Shown here: positions 1 to 13,303 of the stretch, piece by piece
Numbering within the stretch: position 1 is the first letter of the stretch
Layout: the number at the start of each line of letters is the position of its first letter
NCBI GenBank assembly: GCA_032027045.1
Contig: JAVSMU010000001.1
Span: 1,120,646 to 1,184,645 of the forward strand
DNA length: 64,000 nt
Direction of reading: 5' to 3'
Source: Truepera sp.
GTDB taxonomy: Bacteria > Deinococcota > Deinococci > Deinococcales > Trueperaceae
The notes under the pieces: generated by a model
Database searches by the model: none
What the model was told of the DNA's origin: nothing
What the model saw: only the letters and a program-made list of their open reading frames with translations
Made by a program: the position numbers and the translations under genes

Positions 1-25
1 GCGCGTCGACGAACTCTTTATTCAT
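1..25 (-). CDS. nusA: NusA, first 8 codons only
   Basis: The first codons read MNKEFVDA, the usual start of transcription termination/antitermination factor NusA. The rest lies outside the window. The start codon is preceded by a good ribosome binding site (GGGAGA, 6-7 nt upstream). It follows rimP on the same strand, the rimP-nusA order conserved across bacteria. Only eight residues are visible, so the call rests on this short match plus the neighbour. Confidence 0.75.
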
Positions 26-114
26 CCAGTATCTCCCTACCTATTCAGTTGTGGCCGCTTGGCGCTGAGCCACGCGGCAGTCCCGCGCCGGGTACGCGGG
101 CCTTCGTTACGGGT

Positions 115-163
115 GCTCAGGGCGCCGGCGCCCTGAGCAAGGTTCCGCGGGCCCTTCCCGCGG
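115..163 (-). promoter_or_regulatory. Two hairpins in the rimP-nusA spacer
   Basis: Positions 115-138 form a perfect 24-base palindrome (GCTCAGGGCGCC and its complement). Positions 145-151 pair with 157-163 (CCGCGGG/CCCGCGG). Neither is followed by a U-tract, so they are more likely RNA-processing, pausing or partial-termination structures inside the rimP-nusA transcript than full terminators. Confidence 0.4.
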
Positions 164-168
164 GGCGC

Positions 169-612
169 TCAACGCGGTGTATCGGGCCATTCGGCCAGCC
201 GCGCTAGCTCCATCTGGGCCACGTTCACGACGCGCTCGGTGCCGGCTACGTCGATGGTGACGTCGTCACCGCTAACGCCCTCGATGCGCCCCTTGAACGT
301 CTCGCCGGCCACGCGGAACTTGGCCAGTAGACCGTGGAAGCGCTCGAAATGGCGGGTCCGCAGCAGCGGCCTCTCCGCCCCCGGAGACTCGACGTCGAGC
401 CGGTAGGGGGTGGTGAAGGGATCGAGCCGGTCGAGTTCCAAGCCGTAGACCGCGGAGGCCCGGGCCACGTCCTCGATGCCGACTACCCCTTCGTCGAGGC
501 GGTCGATGCGAAGCAGCACGCGACGCGAGCGCCCGGAAGTGCTTACGGTAACCTCCAGCACTTCGTACCCGAGGGGGCCCAACACCTCGGCGGCTGCCTG
601 CGCCAGATCCAT
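169..612 (-). CDS. rimP: Ribosome maturation factor RimP
   Basis: This 147-residue protein assists maturation of the 30S ribosomal subunit in the cytoplasm. It has the two-domain RimP layout: an N-terminal alpha/beta domain containing VLLRIDR and a central YRLDVESPGAERPL segment, the family hallmark, followed by a C-terminal SH3-like domain (FKGRIEGV...VTIDV). The start at 612 was chosen over an upstream in-frame start because GGGAGGT lies just before it and the protein then begins MDLAQAA, as in homologues. It heads a rimP-nusA operon running off the left edge. A promoter and an attenuator-like hairpin lie upstream. Confidence 0.93.
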   Translation of the reverse strand: MDLAQAAAEVLGPLGYEVLEVTVSTSGRSRRVLLRIDRLDEGVVGIEDVARASAVYGLELDRLDPFTTPYRLDVESPGAERPLLRTRHFERFHGLLAKFRVAGETFKGRIEGVSGDDVTIDVAGTERVVNVAQMELARLAEWPDTPR

Positions 613-642
613 GCTACCTCCCGTGCGCGGACTCCCCCAACG

Positions 643-671
643 AAAAGGCGGTGGGCCAGAACCCACCCGCC
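643..671 (-). terminator. Attenuator-like hairpin in the rimP leader
   Basis: On the minus strand a GC-rich stem (GGCG/CGCC and GTGGG/CCCAC, one bulged G) is followed directly by UUUU. It lies between the rimP promoter (700-729) and the rimP start (612), so it could cut transcription of rimP-nusA before the first gene. Seen in sequence; function inferred. Confidence 0.5.
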
Positions 672-699
672 GGTCCCGCCGGGACTTTGTCCACCGGCA

Positions 700-729
700 A
701 TCTTACCGCTCCGGCCCGCATTACCACAA
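700..729 (-). promoter_or_regulatory. rimP-nusA promoter
   Basis: On the minus strand a TTGTGG -35 box (724-729) and a TAAGAT -10 box (700-705) are 18 bp apart. Transcription would start near 693 and give an untranslated leader of about 80 nt that contains the hairpin at 643-671. Confidence 0.55.
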
Positions 730-784
730 GGGCCGAGCAAGCGTCGGTGCGCCTTCCGCCCACGCCAGGCATGGGCGTCGGGTC

Positions 785-790
785 TTACAA
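785..790 (+). promoter_or_regulatory. -10 box of a leaderless promoter
   Basis: TACAAT ends 7 nt before the GTG at 798, so the predicted transcript starts at or next to the start codon. Confidence 0.55.
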
Positions 791-797
791 TCGCACG

Positions 798-1298
798 GTG
801 ACGCCCAAGCACCCAACCAGCGCTTCGCCGCCGGCGACCCCGGACCGGGGCGGCTACGTGGAGGCCATGCGAGCGACCGCCGAGTTGGCGGACGTGGCGG
901 CCCGGCTGTTGCCGGCGATGTTCCCCGAGAAGCGCTTCGTCAGCGCCATGGAGGGAGGCTGGGTGACGTTCGCGGCCAGACCGGCCCTGGCGCTGCAAGA
1001 TTCCAGGCGGCTCTTGGATCATCTTCACGATCTCGTAGCGAGGCCCGAGTGGCGGCGCCTGCACGCGGTGGCTCGCGAGGTGACCGACACGAGGGGCCGG
1101 CGGGTGGAGGTGCTCGTACCGCTGCCACCCGAGGCCTACGAGGGCGGGGAGGCGGTGGTAGGGCCGTTCCCCGACGAGGAGAGCGCCAAGGCGTGGTACG
1201 CGGGCGTCCAGGTGCATGGGCTCGCCGCCGACACGGTACGTCTGGCGGACGCGTGGCTCTGCGACCTCTTCTTGCTGAGCGAACTCCTCGACGACTGA
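798..1298 (+). CDS. Conserved-looking protein of unknown function
   Basis: A 166-residue soluble protein that I do not recognise. The GTG at 798 is preferred because a TACAAT box sits 7 nt upstream. The in-frame ATG at 867 is an alternative, and the first 20 or so residues are Pro/Thr/Ser-rich and may not be structured. The middle is rich in Arg and helical. A segment near the C-terminus (VVGPFPDEESAKAWYAGV) weakly resembles the repeat unit of SPOR-like domains, but no complete domain is seen. It has no signal peptide or membrane segment. It is divergent from rimP and followed by the pheS leader. Confidence 0.6.
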   Translation: MTPKHPTSASPPATPDRGGYVEAMRATAELADVAARLLPAMFPEKRFVSAMEGGWVTFAARPALALQDSRRLLDHLHDLVARPEWRRLHAVAREVTDTRGRRVEVLVPLPPEAYEGGEAVVGPFPDEESAKAWYAGVQVHGLAADTVRLADAWLCDLFLLSELLDD

Positions 1299-1445
1299 GG
1301 GACGCCTGACACCCGCTTGACGACCCCCTCACACCCGCTCGCGCCGCAGGCAGCCGCTAGGGCCGACGCGAACGGGCCCGGCCCGCTGCGTCTCGCGTTA
1401 CGACTGGAGGCGGGGCCGGGCCGGGGGTGGGTCTCGCGTGTCTCG

Positions 1446-1475
1446 TTGACACGCTCGGAGCGCGCAACTTACACT
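1446..1475 (+). promoter_or_regulatory. pheST promoter
   Basis: TTGACA (1446-1451) and TACACT (1470-1475) are separated by 18 bp. The -10 box ends 7 nt before the ATG at 1483, so the leader ORF would be translated as a leaderless message. Confidence 0.7.
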
Positions 1476-1482
1476 CGCCGAC

Positions 1483-1521
1483 ATGAGAAGCCCGCCGGCT
1501 TCGCAGCCTTTTACCCGCTGA
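1483..1521 (+). CDS. Candidate pheST leader peptide
   Basis: A 12-codon ORF (MRSPPASQPFTR) begins 7 nt after the -10 box and ends before the terminator at 1554-1581. Its position fits a ribosome-mediated attenuation leader. It has only one Phe codon (codon 10), far fewer than classic Phe leader peptides, so control by Phe-tRNA supply is a guess. It might simply be an untranslated leader. Confidence 0.3.
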   Translation: MRSPPASQPFTR

Positions 1522-1553
1522 GCGCGGCGCCGGAGGGGCCCGCGCGGAACACG

Positions 1554-1581
1554 CCACTGCCCGGACCGGGTGGTGGTTTTT
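1554..1581 (+). terminator. Intrinsic terminator in the pheS leader
   Basis: CCACTGCCC (1554-1562) pairs with GGGTGGTGG (1568-1576), a 9-bp stem with two G-U pairs, a 5-nt loop and then TTTTT (1577-1581). It sits between the promoter and pheS, so read-through must be regulated or partial. Confidence 0.65.
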
Positions 1582-1612
1582 GCTTGCGGCAGGGTAGTCA
1601 AGGAGAGGGTGA

Positions 1613-5003
<3,391 letters not shown>

Positions 5004-5007
<4 letters not shown>

Positions 5008-5555
5008 TGAACGTCACTTACATCGACGCCCTGCTGGTCCTCATGGTGGTCGTGATCACCACGCTTGGGGCCAAGCGGCGGCTCGTGGGGCTGACCGTCG
5101 GGATAGGCGGGGTCCTGCTGTTGCGGCCCCTGCTCGTGGTCGCCGGCCGTGACCTGTGGCTCGCGCTCGTGGCCGCGCTGCTGGGGGGCATCCTGCTGGC
5201 CGTGATAGGCCAGCGCCTAGTGCCTGCAAGCCGCCGCCAGGGGTGGGGAACGGCCGTGCTGGGCGGGGTAGGCGGCGGGGTCCTCGGGCTCGCCCTCATG
5301 TTCGCCCTGGTGACGTCACTGCCCATCCAACGCAACCCCGCCAACGAGCGGGAGGTGTACTACCCGCCACGCACGGCGCCGGGCAGCCTGGCCGTGACCT
5401 TCAACCGGTCACCGCTGATCGCCACGGGCCGCGATATCCTGCTGCATCCGCTCCTCCCCGCCCCCACGCCCGCAGAGACCAGGGCCAGCGCCGAGTGGAG
5501 TGCCTACGGCGCGCTTCACACGTGGCTGGTGGTCGGCGAACCGTGGAACGAGTAA
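5004..5555 (+). CDS. CvpA-like small membrane protein
   Basis: A 183-residue protein whose ATG overlaps the pheT stop (ATGA), so it belongs to the pheST transcript. The N-terminal half has three to four hydrophobic spans (about 7-22, 30-48, 50-70 and 84-105) with the pattern YIDALLVLMVV...AKRRLVG, reminiscent of CvpA-family inner-membrane proteins. The C-terminal 75 residues are hydrophilic, with conserved-looking YYPP and PLIATGRDILLHPLLP segments. Function unknown. The CvpA assignment is tentative and based on the N-terminal topology only. Confidence 0.6.
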
Positions 5556-5693
5556 GGACGACGTCAGAGTAGGCCCCCTAGGATGGCCGGGTAGCTCGTG
5601 GTCGACCGGACCTTACCCGACTGGTGGCGAGGCACCCGGCCTCCCCGGACGGTCGGGTCGGCGGCGGGCGGGCGACGGACGGAGGCGTGCGAG

Positions 5694-7526
<1,833 letters not shown>

Positions 7527-7625
7527 CGCGACGACCTGCCCGCGGGGCGCATGTGCATCCGTCCTCGCCCGAGCCGAATCTCCGCATTAGTATCGGGGCG
7601 AGGCTTGATTAGATGAGGACGGCAA

Positions 7626-7832
7626 TTGCATGAGAACACCGAGGACGTTGACGACGTGAGGACATTGACCGACGTTCGTGATGCCATCGTCGAACGCGTG
7701 AGCGAGTGCAACAACGCGACCTTGCTGGACGAGATCGAACGACTACTGGAATCCGAGGCCAAGGGCGAACCACTGCTGACGCTCGACGACGAGGACATAA
7801 AGGCGCTGTTGCGTGACCTCCTGGACGAGTGA
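7626..7832 (+). CDS. Small acidic protein, unknown
   Basis: A 68-residue, strongly acidic protein (many Asp/Glu, net negative) predicted to be almost all helical. The pattern TLLDEIERLLESE...LDDEDIKALLRDLLDE recalls small antitoxin-like or adaptor helices, but no toxin gene is beside it. The start is uncertain: TTG 7626 is the longest, while GTG 7656 would remove ten residues. Its stop codon lies one base from the end of the convergent TPR gene. I cannot assign a function. Confidence 0.45.
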   Translation: MHENTEDVDDVRTLTDVRDAIVERVSECNNATLLDEIERLLESEAKGEPLLTLDDEDIKALLRDLLDE

Positions 7833-7833
7833 G

Positions 7834-8625
7834 CTAGAGGTAGCCGGCCGCCCTCAGGATCAGGTAGGCGCCGACGGCCGCGGCTGCCCACAGCCCGTAC
7901 TTCAGGTACTTGGCGCCGGACTGGCCCGCCCACTTTCCTAGGCTCTCGCGCGCCACGGCCGCCTGGTGCCGCTGCTGCGTGCGCTGCGCGCGGCGCAGCG
8001 ACTTGACGCTCTTGTTGAGGTGCCCCTTGCGGCGGTAGGCCACGCCCAGGTTGTGGTGGGCGTTGGAGAACTCCTCGTCGATCTTGAGTGCCGCCTGGTA
8101 GTTCTCGATGGCGTCGTCCACGCGGCCCTGTTCAAGGGCGACGTTGCCGAGGTTGGTGAGTGCCCGGAAGTGCTTGGGGTCGAGCGCCACGGCGCGCTCG
8201 AAGTGCGCCTGCGCCGCGCTCAGGTCGGAGTCGTAGATGCTCACGGTGCCCAGTTGCGTCTCGTATTCCGCCGGGAACCACGTGGCGTCATCCAGGGCCT
8301 TCAGGACCTCGGCGGCGGCGTCGGGGTCGCGCTTGTCGAGGTGGGCCGCGGCGTTACCGAGCACCTCGAGTTGGTCCTTGAGCTCCTGCCACGGCGCCAG
8401 CGCGGCTGGGTCGTCCAGGCGCTCGATCCGCGTGACTGCCTTGGCGAACGAGCGTTCCCGCACGAGCTCCTCCACGTCCGACAGCGCGGCGAGCGCCGCT
8501 TTCACGCGGCCGTCGTCGCCGCCCGTAAGCAGGTAGGCCTGCCGCGCGACGCCGAAGCGGCGTTCTTCCAATAGCGCGTGCCAGTCGGGTCCGGGGGGTG
8601 TTTCGGCGGGGGTGGCGGTCGTCAC
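7834..8625 (-). CDS. TPR-repeat protein with C-terminal membrane anchor
   Basis: A 263-residue protein with a helical N-terminal half and two to three clear tetratricopeptide repeats at about 135-215 (AQAHFERAVALDPKHFRALTN, ALEQGRVDDAIENYQAALKI, NAHHNLGVAYRRKGHLNKSV). A hydrophobic stretch at the C-terminus (about 242-260) could be a tail anchor. It probably acts as a protein-interaction scaffold at the membrane. The GTG start overlaps the glgA stop (GTGA), and a TACGGT box 7 nt upstream could also drive it alone. Its role with glycogen synthesis is unknown. Confidence 0.75.
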   Translation of the reverse strand: MTTATPAETPPGPDWHALLEERRFGVARQAYLLTGGDDGRVKAALAALSDVEELVRERSFAKAVTRIERLDDPAALAPWQELKDQLEVLGNAAAHLDKRDPDAAAEVLKALDDATWFPAEYETQLGTVSIYDSDLSAAQAHFERAVALDPKHFRALTNLGNVALEQGRVDDAIENYQAALKIDEEFSNAHHNLGVAYRRKGHLNKSVKSLRRAQRTQQRHQAAVARESLGKWAGQSGAKYLKYGLWAAAAVGAYLILRAAGYL

Positions 8626-10022
8626 GTCCAAGACCGTAGCACGGCCCCGTACAGCTCGGAATAGGCGGCGGCGGAGACGGCCCACGAGTGATCGGCGGCC
8701 ATGCCGTTCGCCCGGATGCGGTCCCAAGCGGGAGTGCCGAACGCGCGCAGCGCCTTGCCCGCCGCCCAGAGGAGCCCGGTGACCGTGGCGTGCTCGAAGG
8801 TGAAGCCGGTGACGCCGTGGCTCACCGTGTCCTTGAGGCCGCCCGTCAACCTCACGATGGGCACCGTGCCGTAGCGCAGGGCTATCAGTTGCGACAGCCC
8901 GCACGGTTCGAAGCGGCTCGGAACGGCCAGCGCGTCGGCCCCGGCGTAGACGAGGTGCGCGAGGTTCTCGTCGTAACCCAAGCGCGCCCCCACCCGGCCC
9001 TCGTTGCGGCCGGCGAGCCGTGCGATGCCGGCCTCCAGGCCGGGGTCGCCCGAGCCCAGGAACACGAGGTTCCAACCGGCCTCGAGCAGCGCGCGTGCGC
9101 CGCCGACGACCAGGTCTATCCCCTTCTGTTCTGCGAGCCGCGAGACCACCGCCAGCACGGGCCGTTCGGCGTCCAGGCCGAAGCGCGTAGCCAGCAGCGC
9201 CCGGGCGAGCGCCTTGCCGGACGGATCGGCGGCGGAGTAGGGGGCCGGCAGCACGGGGTCGTTCGCGGGGTCCCACACGCTGGTGTCGATGCCGTTGAGG
9301 ATGCCCACCAGCTTGTGCGCCAGCGCACGAAAGGTGCCGTCGAGCGCGAAGCCGTACTCCGGAGTCTGGATCTCGAGCGCGTACGTCGGGCTCACGGTCG
9401 TCACGCGAGTGGCGAAGCCTACGCCCGCCTGCAGGGCGTTGGCGGACCCGAAATGGTCGAGGTAGGTGCCCTTGAGGTCGGGGCCGAGGCGCAGCCAGCG
9501 CACGGTCTCGTCGAGCCCGGCCTCACCCTGGAACTGCACGTTATGCACCGTGAACACGCTCGGCAGGCCCGGGAACCCCCGCGGCAGGTGCCAGCCGCGT
9601 TGCAACAGCATGGGCAGGTAGCCCGTGTGCCAGTCGTGGGCGTGGACGATGTCCGGCAGGAACCCCAGGCGTTCGGCCACCTGCGGCACGGCGCGCGAGA
9701 AGCGGGCGAACCGGCGCGCGTCGTCGGGGTAGCCGTAGAGGCTCGGGCGCCGGTAGTCCTCGTGCCCCACGAAGGCGTAGCGCACGCCGTGCTTCTCGAG
9801 CACGCCCACCCCGACGGGCTCGAAGCCGCCGTCGAACGGTGCCTCCACGTCACCCACCCAGTAAGGTGCCGCGCCGCCGCCCAGCTTGGCGTACCAGGGG
9901 GTGACGACGAGGACCTCGTGCCCCAAGCGCGCCAGCGCCTGGGGGAGCGCGCCCGCCACGTCGGCCAGGCCGCCCGTCTTGCTGAAAGGGACCACCTCGG
10001 CCGCGGGAAAGAGGACCTTCAC
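8622..10022 (-). CDS. glgA: Glycogen synthase (ADP-glucose type)
   Basis: Transfers glucose from ADP-glucose to growing alpha-1,4-glucan. The 466-residue GT-B fold enzyme (GT5 family) has the N-terminal KTGGLADV motif (about 15-22) for ADP-glucose binding, HAHDWHTGYLP in the N-terminal lobe and PSRFEPCGLSQL with the catalytic Glu in the C-terminal lobe. Normal length. A GTG start is used, with TAAGCT ending 7 nt upstream, so the message is probably leaderless. It overlaps the TPR gene downstream. No other glycogen gene is in the window. Confidence 0.95.
   Translation of the reverse strand: MKVLFPAAEVVPFSKTGGLADVAGALPQALARLGHEVLVVTPWYAKLGGGAAPYWVGDVEAPFDGGFEPVGVGVLEKHGVRYAFVGHEDYRRPSLYGYPDDARRFARFSRAVPQVAERLGFLPDIVHAHDWHTGYLPMLLQRGWHLPRGFPGLPSVFTVHNVQFQGEAGLDETVRWLRLGPDLKGTYLDHFGSANALQAGVGFATRVTTVSPTYALEIQTPEYGFALDGTFRALAHKLVGILNGIDTSVWDPANDPVLPAPYSAADPSGKALARALLATRFGLDAERPVLAVVSRLAEQKGIDLVVGGARALLEAGWNLVFLGSGDPGLEAGIARLAGRNEGRVGARLGYDENLAHLVYAGADALAVPSRFEPCGLSQLIALRYGTVPIVRLTGGLKDTVSHGVTGFTFEHATVTGLLWAAGKALRAFGTPAWDRIRANGMAADHSWAVSAAAYSELYGAVLRSWT
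8633..8638 (-). promoter_or_regulatory. -10 box inside the end of glgA, for the TPR gene
   Basis: TACGGT on the minus strand ends 7 nt before the GTG at 8625, the spacing seen for leaderless starts in this window. It may allow independent transcription of the TPR gene. Confidence 0.35.
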
Positions 10023-10029
10023 AGGCGTA

Positions 10030-10035
10030 AGCTTA
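10030..10035 (-). promoter_or_regulatory. -10 box of leaderless glgA promoter
   Basis: TAAGCT on the minus strand ends 7 nt before the glgA GTG at 10022. No ribosome binding site is visible. Confidence 0.5.
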
Positions 10036-10173
10036 GCCGCCCTGCCCCCCTCACGCGCCGTGGCGGCTGGGAGGCCCGCGAACGGGGCAGCAGGTCGACC
10101 TCATACCCCCTCACTCGGGGCGGCGACCGCCCGCACGTAGCCTGCCGAGCAAGCCTCTCATGTTGGGCGCGTA

Positions 10174-10179
10174 TAAACT
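10174..10179 (+). promoter_or_regulatory. -10 box for the uORF-ctpA transcript
   Basis: TAAACT (within TATAAACT) ends 7 nt before the uORF ATG at 10187. The -35 region is not convincing. Confidence 0.5.
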
Positions 10180-10186
10180 GTCCTAC

Positions 10187-10216
10187 ATGCGTATTCAGTC
10201 ACCGGAAGTCTCATGA
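10187..10216 (+). CDS. Nine-codon upstream ORF coupled to ctpA
   Basis: ATG 10187 opens MRIQSPEVS and its TGA (10214-10216) overlaps the ctpA ATG (10213-10215) in an ATGA arrangement. The uORF start is 7 nt after a -10 box, so it would be a leaderless translation unit that hands ribosomes to ctpA. GGAAG inside the uORF may also serve as the ctpA ribosome binding site. It may have no product role. Confidence 0.4.
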   Translation: MRIQSPEVS

Positions 10217-11571
10217 AGCGGAGATGGTACCTGGCCGTCCTCGCCGTGCTCGTGGCGGGCACCATGGCCGTCAACGCCCAACTCTCGCGAGACTACGCGA
10301 GCGAGTTCTTCGATAACCCGACCGGGCGCGCGCTGGTGCAGGCGTTCGGCGCGCTGAAGAGCGGCTACCTTACCGACGTAGACGACGACAAGCTCATCCG
10401 AGGCGCCATGGACGGCATGATCGCCGCCCTCGACGACCCGTTCACCAGCTACCTGCCGCCCAAGGATGCCGCGCGCGAGAACCAGGACCTGTCGGGTTCA
10501 TTCGAGGGCGTGGGCGCCGTCCTGACGCCCCATGACCGCAAGTCGGGCAAGGGTGTCGAGATCCTCACCGTCTACGCCGGCGGCCCGGCCTCGAAGGCGG
10601 GGGTGCAGCGGGGCGACATCTTCGTGAGCGTGGACGGGGTGGACGTGAGCGAGATGTCCACCAGCGAGGTGGCAGACCTCGTGCGGGGGCCGAGGGGCAC
10701 GACCGTCACCCTCGTCATGGAACGTCCGGGCACTGACGGCCAGCTGACCTTCAACATCCAACGCGCCACCATCCAGATCGTCAGCGTCTCCAGCACCATG
10801 TTGCCAAACGACGTGGGTTACCTGGCGCTCAGCTCTTTCAACAACCAGCAGTTGCAGGAGCAGACGATCGAACACCTCGACGACCTCATCGCGCAGGGCG
10901 CCACTTCGCTGGTACTCGACCTGCGTGACAACTCGGGCGGGCTCCTCAACCAGGCCATCTTGATAGCCGACGACTTCCTGAGCGAAGGCGACATCGTCTT
11001 CCAGCGCTCCCGCGGCGTCACCAAGCGCCTCGCTACGGCCGACCCGAAGGCTTACGACCTGCCGATGGTGGTACTGGTGAACGAGAACTCGGCCTCGGCG
11101 TCCGAGATCGTGGCGGGCGCCCTGCAGGACAACCACCGCGCCCTGGTGGTGGGCGAGCAGACCTTCGGCAAGGGCGTGGCGCAATCGGTGCTCTCGCTCT
11201 CCGACGGGGGCCAGTTCCGCTACGTGTCGTTCGAGTGGCTCACCCCTGACCGCCGCTCCATAGCCGACAGGGGAATCACACCCGACGTCAACGCGCCCGA
11301 CACCCGCTACCCCCGCACGATCGTGGCCGACGGCCAGGGGTTGCGCGAGGGTCAGACGGCCGAGCTGGTGGTAGACGGCAAGGTCGTCGGACAGGCAGTG
11401 GCCGACGAGGACGGCAACTTCAAGATCCTGACCTTGGGTGAGGCGCCCGAGATCAGCGCGGTCCAGGGGGAGGCCATCGTGCACCTCGACACCGACACGG
11501 CCCTGCAGACCGCCGTCGCCACCTTGGAAGACGTCATCGCCAAAACGAAATCGAACGCTGACTCGAACTGA
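10213..11571 (+). CDS. S41 family C-terminal processing protease (CtpA type)
   Basis: An envelope serine protease that trims or degrades proteins from their C-termini. The 452-residue protein begins with a signal peptide or membrane anchor (1-23, KRRWYLAVLAVLVAGTMAVNA). A PDZ domain follows at about 90-180 (FEGVGAVL...VQRGDIFVSVDG), then the S41 catalytic core. By alignment to the E. coli Tsp pattern, S295 in NSASASE and K320 in TFGKG form the catalytic dyad. The last 90 residues after RGITPDV resemble a copper-amine-oxidase-like or small beta tail (ADGQGLREGQ...VVDGKVV). It ends five bases before the convergent pckA end. Confidence 0.92.
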   Translation: MKRRWYLAVLAVLVAGTMAVNAQLSRDYASEFFDNPTGRALVQAFGALKSGYLTDVDDDKLIRGAMDGMIAALDDPFTSYLPPKDAARENQDLSGSFEGVGAVLTPHDRKSGKGVEILTVYAGGPASKAGVQRGDIFVSVDGVDVSEMSTSEVADLVRGPRGTTVTLVMERPGTDGQLTFNIQRATIQIVSVSSTMLPNDVGYLALSSFNNQQLQEQTIEHLDDLIAQGATSLVLDLRDNSGGLLNQAILIADDFLSEGDIVFQRSRGVTKRLATADPKAYDLPMVVLVNENSASASEIVAGALQDNHRALVVGEQTFGKGVAQSVLSLSDGGQFRYVSFEWLTPDRRSIADRGITPDVNAPDTRYPRTIVADGQGLREGQTAELVVDGKVVGQAVADEDGNFKILTLGEAPEISAVQGEAIVHLDTDTALQTAVATLEDVIAKTKSNADSN

Positions 11572-11575
11572 CGCC

Positions 11576-13183
11576 TCAGACCCGCGGGCCCGCCGCCAAC
11601 ACGTCGGCGGGCGCCGTGGCCTCGAAGCGCGCGAAGTTCTCGCGGAACATGGCCGCCAGGCGGGCCGCCGCGGCGTCGTAGGCCGCCGGATCCGCCCACG
11701 TGCCGCGAGGATGGAGGGCCTCCTCCGGCACGGCCGGGGCGCGCTTCGGGACCGCCAGCCCGAAGACCTCGTCCTCGTAGGTCTCGATGTTGTCCAACAC
11801 GCCGAGCAGCGCCGCGCGGACCAGCGCGCGCGTGTAGCGCAGGTTTATGCGTTCGCCCACGCCGTAGCCGCCACCCGTCCAACCCGTGTTCAGGAGCCAC
11901 ACGTGGGTGCCTTGCTTCTCGAGCCTCTTCCTGAGCATCTCCGCGTAGGCCACCGGCGGTAGGGGCATGAACGGCGCCCCGAAGCAGGCGCTGAACGTGG
12001 CCGTCGGCTCCGTGACCCCGCGCTCGGTGCCCGCCACCTTGGCCGTGTAGCCACTGAGGAAGTGGTAGAGGGCCTGCGGCACGGTGAGACGCGCGATGGG
12101 CGGCAGCACCCCGAAAGCGTCCGCGCTCAGGAACACGACGTGAGAGGGGGGCCGGCCCACGCCGGACCTCGACGCGTGGGGGATGAAGCTTATGGGGTAG
12201 GCCGCGCGGGTGTTCTCCGTCTTGGAGATGTCGGTGTAGTCGGGTTCGCGGCCCGGTCCGAGGATGACGTTCTCGAGCACGGTGCCGAAGCGCGTGCTGG
12301 CCGCGAAGATCTCGGGTTCCGCGGCGGCGGAGAGGTTCACGACCTTGGCGTAACAGCCGCCCTCGAAGTTGAAGACGCCGTCGTCGGACCAGCCGTGCTC
12401 GTCGTCGCCGATGAGCCGCCTGTCGGGGTCGGCGGACAGGGTCGTCTTACCGGTTCCCGAGAGGCCGAAGAAGAGGGCGACGCCGCCCTTCTGCACCTTG
12501 TTGGCCGAGCAGTGCATGGGGAAGACCCCGCGCCTGGGCAGCGCCAGGTTGAGGGCGCTGAAGATCGACTTCTTTATCTCGCCCGCGTACTCGGTGTTGG
12601 CGATCAAGACCACGCGGCGCTCGAAGTCGAGCATGATCGCCGTCGTGCTGTGGCTGCCGTGGCGTTTCGGGTCGGCCTCGAAGCTCGGGAGGTCGAGCAC
12701 CAACCACTCCGAGGCCTCCGTGGTGGGGGCCGGCCGGCGGAAGAGGTTGGAGGCGAAGAGGCTGTGCCAGGCGTACTCCGTGGCCACGCGCACCGATACC
12801 TGATAGGCGGGGTCGGCGCCGGCCGCCAGGTCCTGGACGTACAGCTCGAGGCCCGCGGCGTGCGCGCACATGTCGGCCAACAGGCGGTCGAAGTGTTCCT
12901 GTGACACCGCCTGGTTCACGCTTCCCCAGTCGACGCCCTCGCTGCCGGCGTTCGTCACCACGAACTTGTCCTTGGGTGAGCGGCCGGTGAACTGCCCCGT
13001 ATCTACGACGAGCGCGCCGGTGCTTGCCAGCCTGCCCTCGCGCCGCGTCAGCGCGTGCTCGACCAGTTCTGCGCTCTGGAGGTCGAAGTGGATGCGCTTG
13101 GGGCTCAGGTCGACGCCGTGAGCCGCCCCGAGCGCCACCTCGCTCGCCGAGGACTGCTGGTTGAGGTTGCGGCTGTCGGTCAT
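11576..13183 (-). CDS. pckA: Phosphoenolpyruvate carboxykinase (ATP)
   Basis: Decarboxylates and phosphorylates oxaloacetate to PEP with ATP, the first committed step of gluconeogenesis. At 535 residues it has the normal length. Visible hallmarks are the kinase-1a P-loop GLSGTGKTTLS, the kinase-2 motif LIGDDEHGW, the oxaloacetate-site TGRSPKDKF segment near the N-terminus and the FNFEGGCYAK segment. GGAGGT precedes the ATG. Its own promoter, with TATAAG at 13222-13227, lies in the 120-bp gap after the tamB-like gene. Confidence 0.96.
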   Translation of the reverse strand: MTDSRNLNQQSSASEVALGAAHGVDLSPKRIHFDLQSAELVEHALTRREGRLASTGALVVDTGQFTGRSPKDKFVVTNAGSEGVDWGSVNQAVSQEHFDRLLADMCAHAAGLELYVQDLAAGADPAYQVSVRVATEYAWHSLFASNLFRRPAPTTEASEWLVLDLPSFEADPKRHGSHSTTAIMLDFERRVVLIANTEYAGEIKKSIFSALNLALPRRGVFPMHCSANKVQKGGVALFFGLSGTGKTTLSADPDRRLIGDDEHGWSDDGVFNFEGGCYAKVVNLSAAAEPEIFAASTRFGTVLENVILGPGREPDYTDISKTENTRAAYPISFIPHASRSGVGRPPSHVVFLSADAFGVLPPIARLTVPQALYHFLSGYTAKVAGTERGVTEPTATFSACFGAPFMPLPPVAYAEMLRKRLEKQGTHVWLLNTGWTGGGYGVGERINLRYTRALVRAALLGVLDNIETYEDEVFGLAVPKRAPAVPEEALHPRGTWADPAAYDAAAARLAAMFRENFARFEATAPADVLAAGPRV

Positions 13184-13221
13184 GGCGTCGTTACCTCCAC
13201 GAGGCGCTGGGGCACTCGACT

Positions 13222-13227
13222 CTTATA
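13222..13227 (-). promoter_or_regulatory. pckA -10 box
   Basis: TATAAG on the minus strand, about 38 bp before the pckA ATG, leaves a short leader with the GGAGGT site. Two CCGGTCG-like direct repeats lie just upstream in the -35 region and could be an operator. Confidence 0.4.
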
Positions 13228-13303
13228 CCAGCCGCTTCGACCGGTTCCGCGACCGGCTTTCCAGCAACCGTACACCCTCGGTTGCGCCCGGCCGCACCAC
13301 ACC

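Noticed and set aside
5556-5693. glmS ribozyme/riboswitch
   Set aside because: The conserved core of that ribozyme is not present and the 138-bp spacer is short; only a ribosome binding site is clear.
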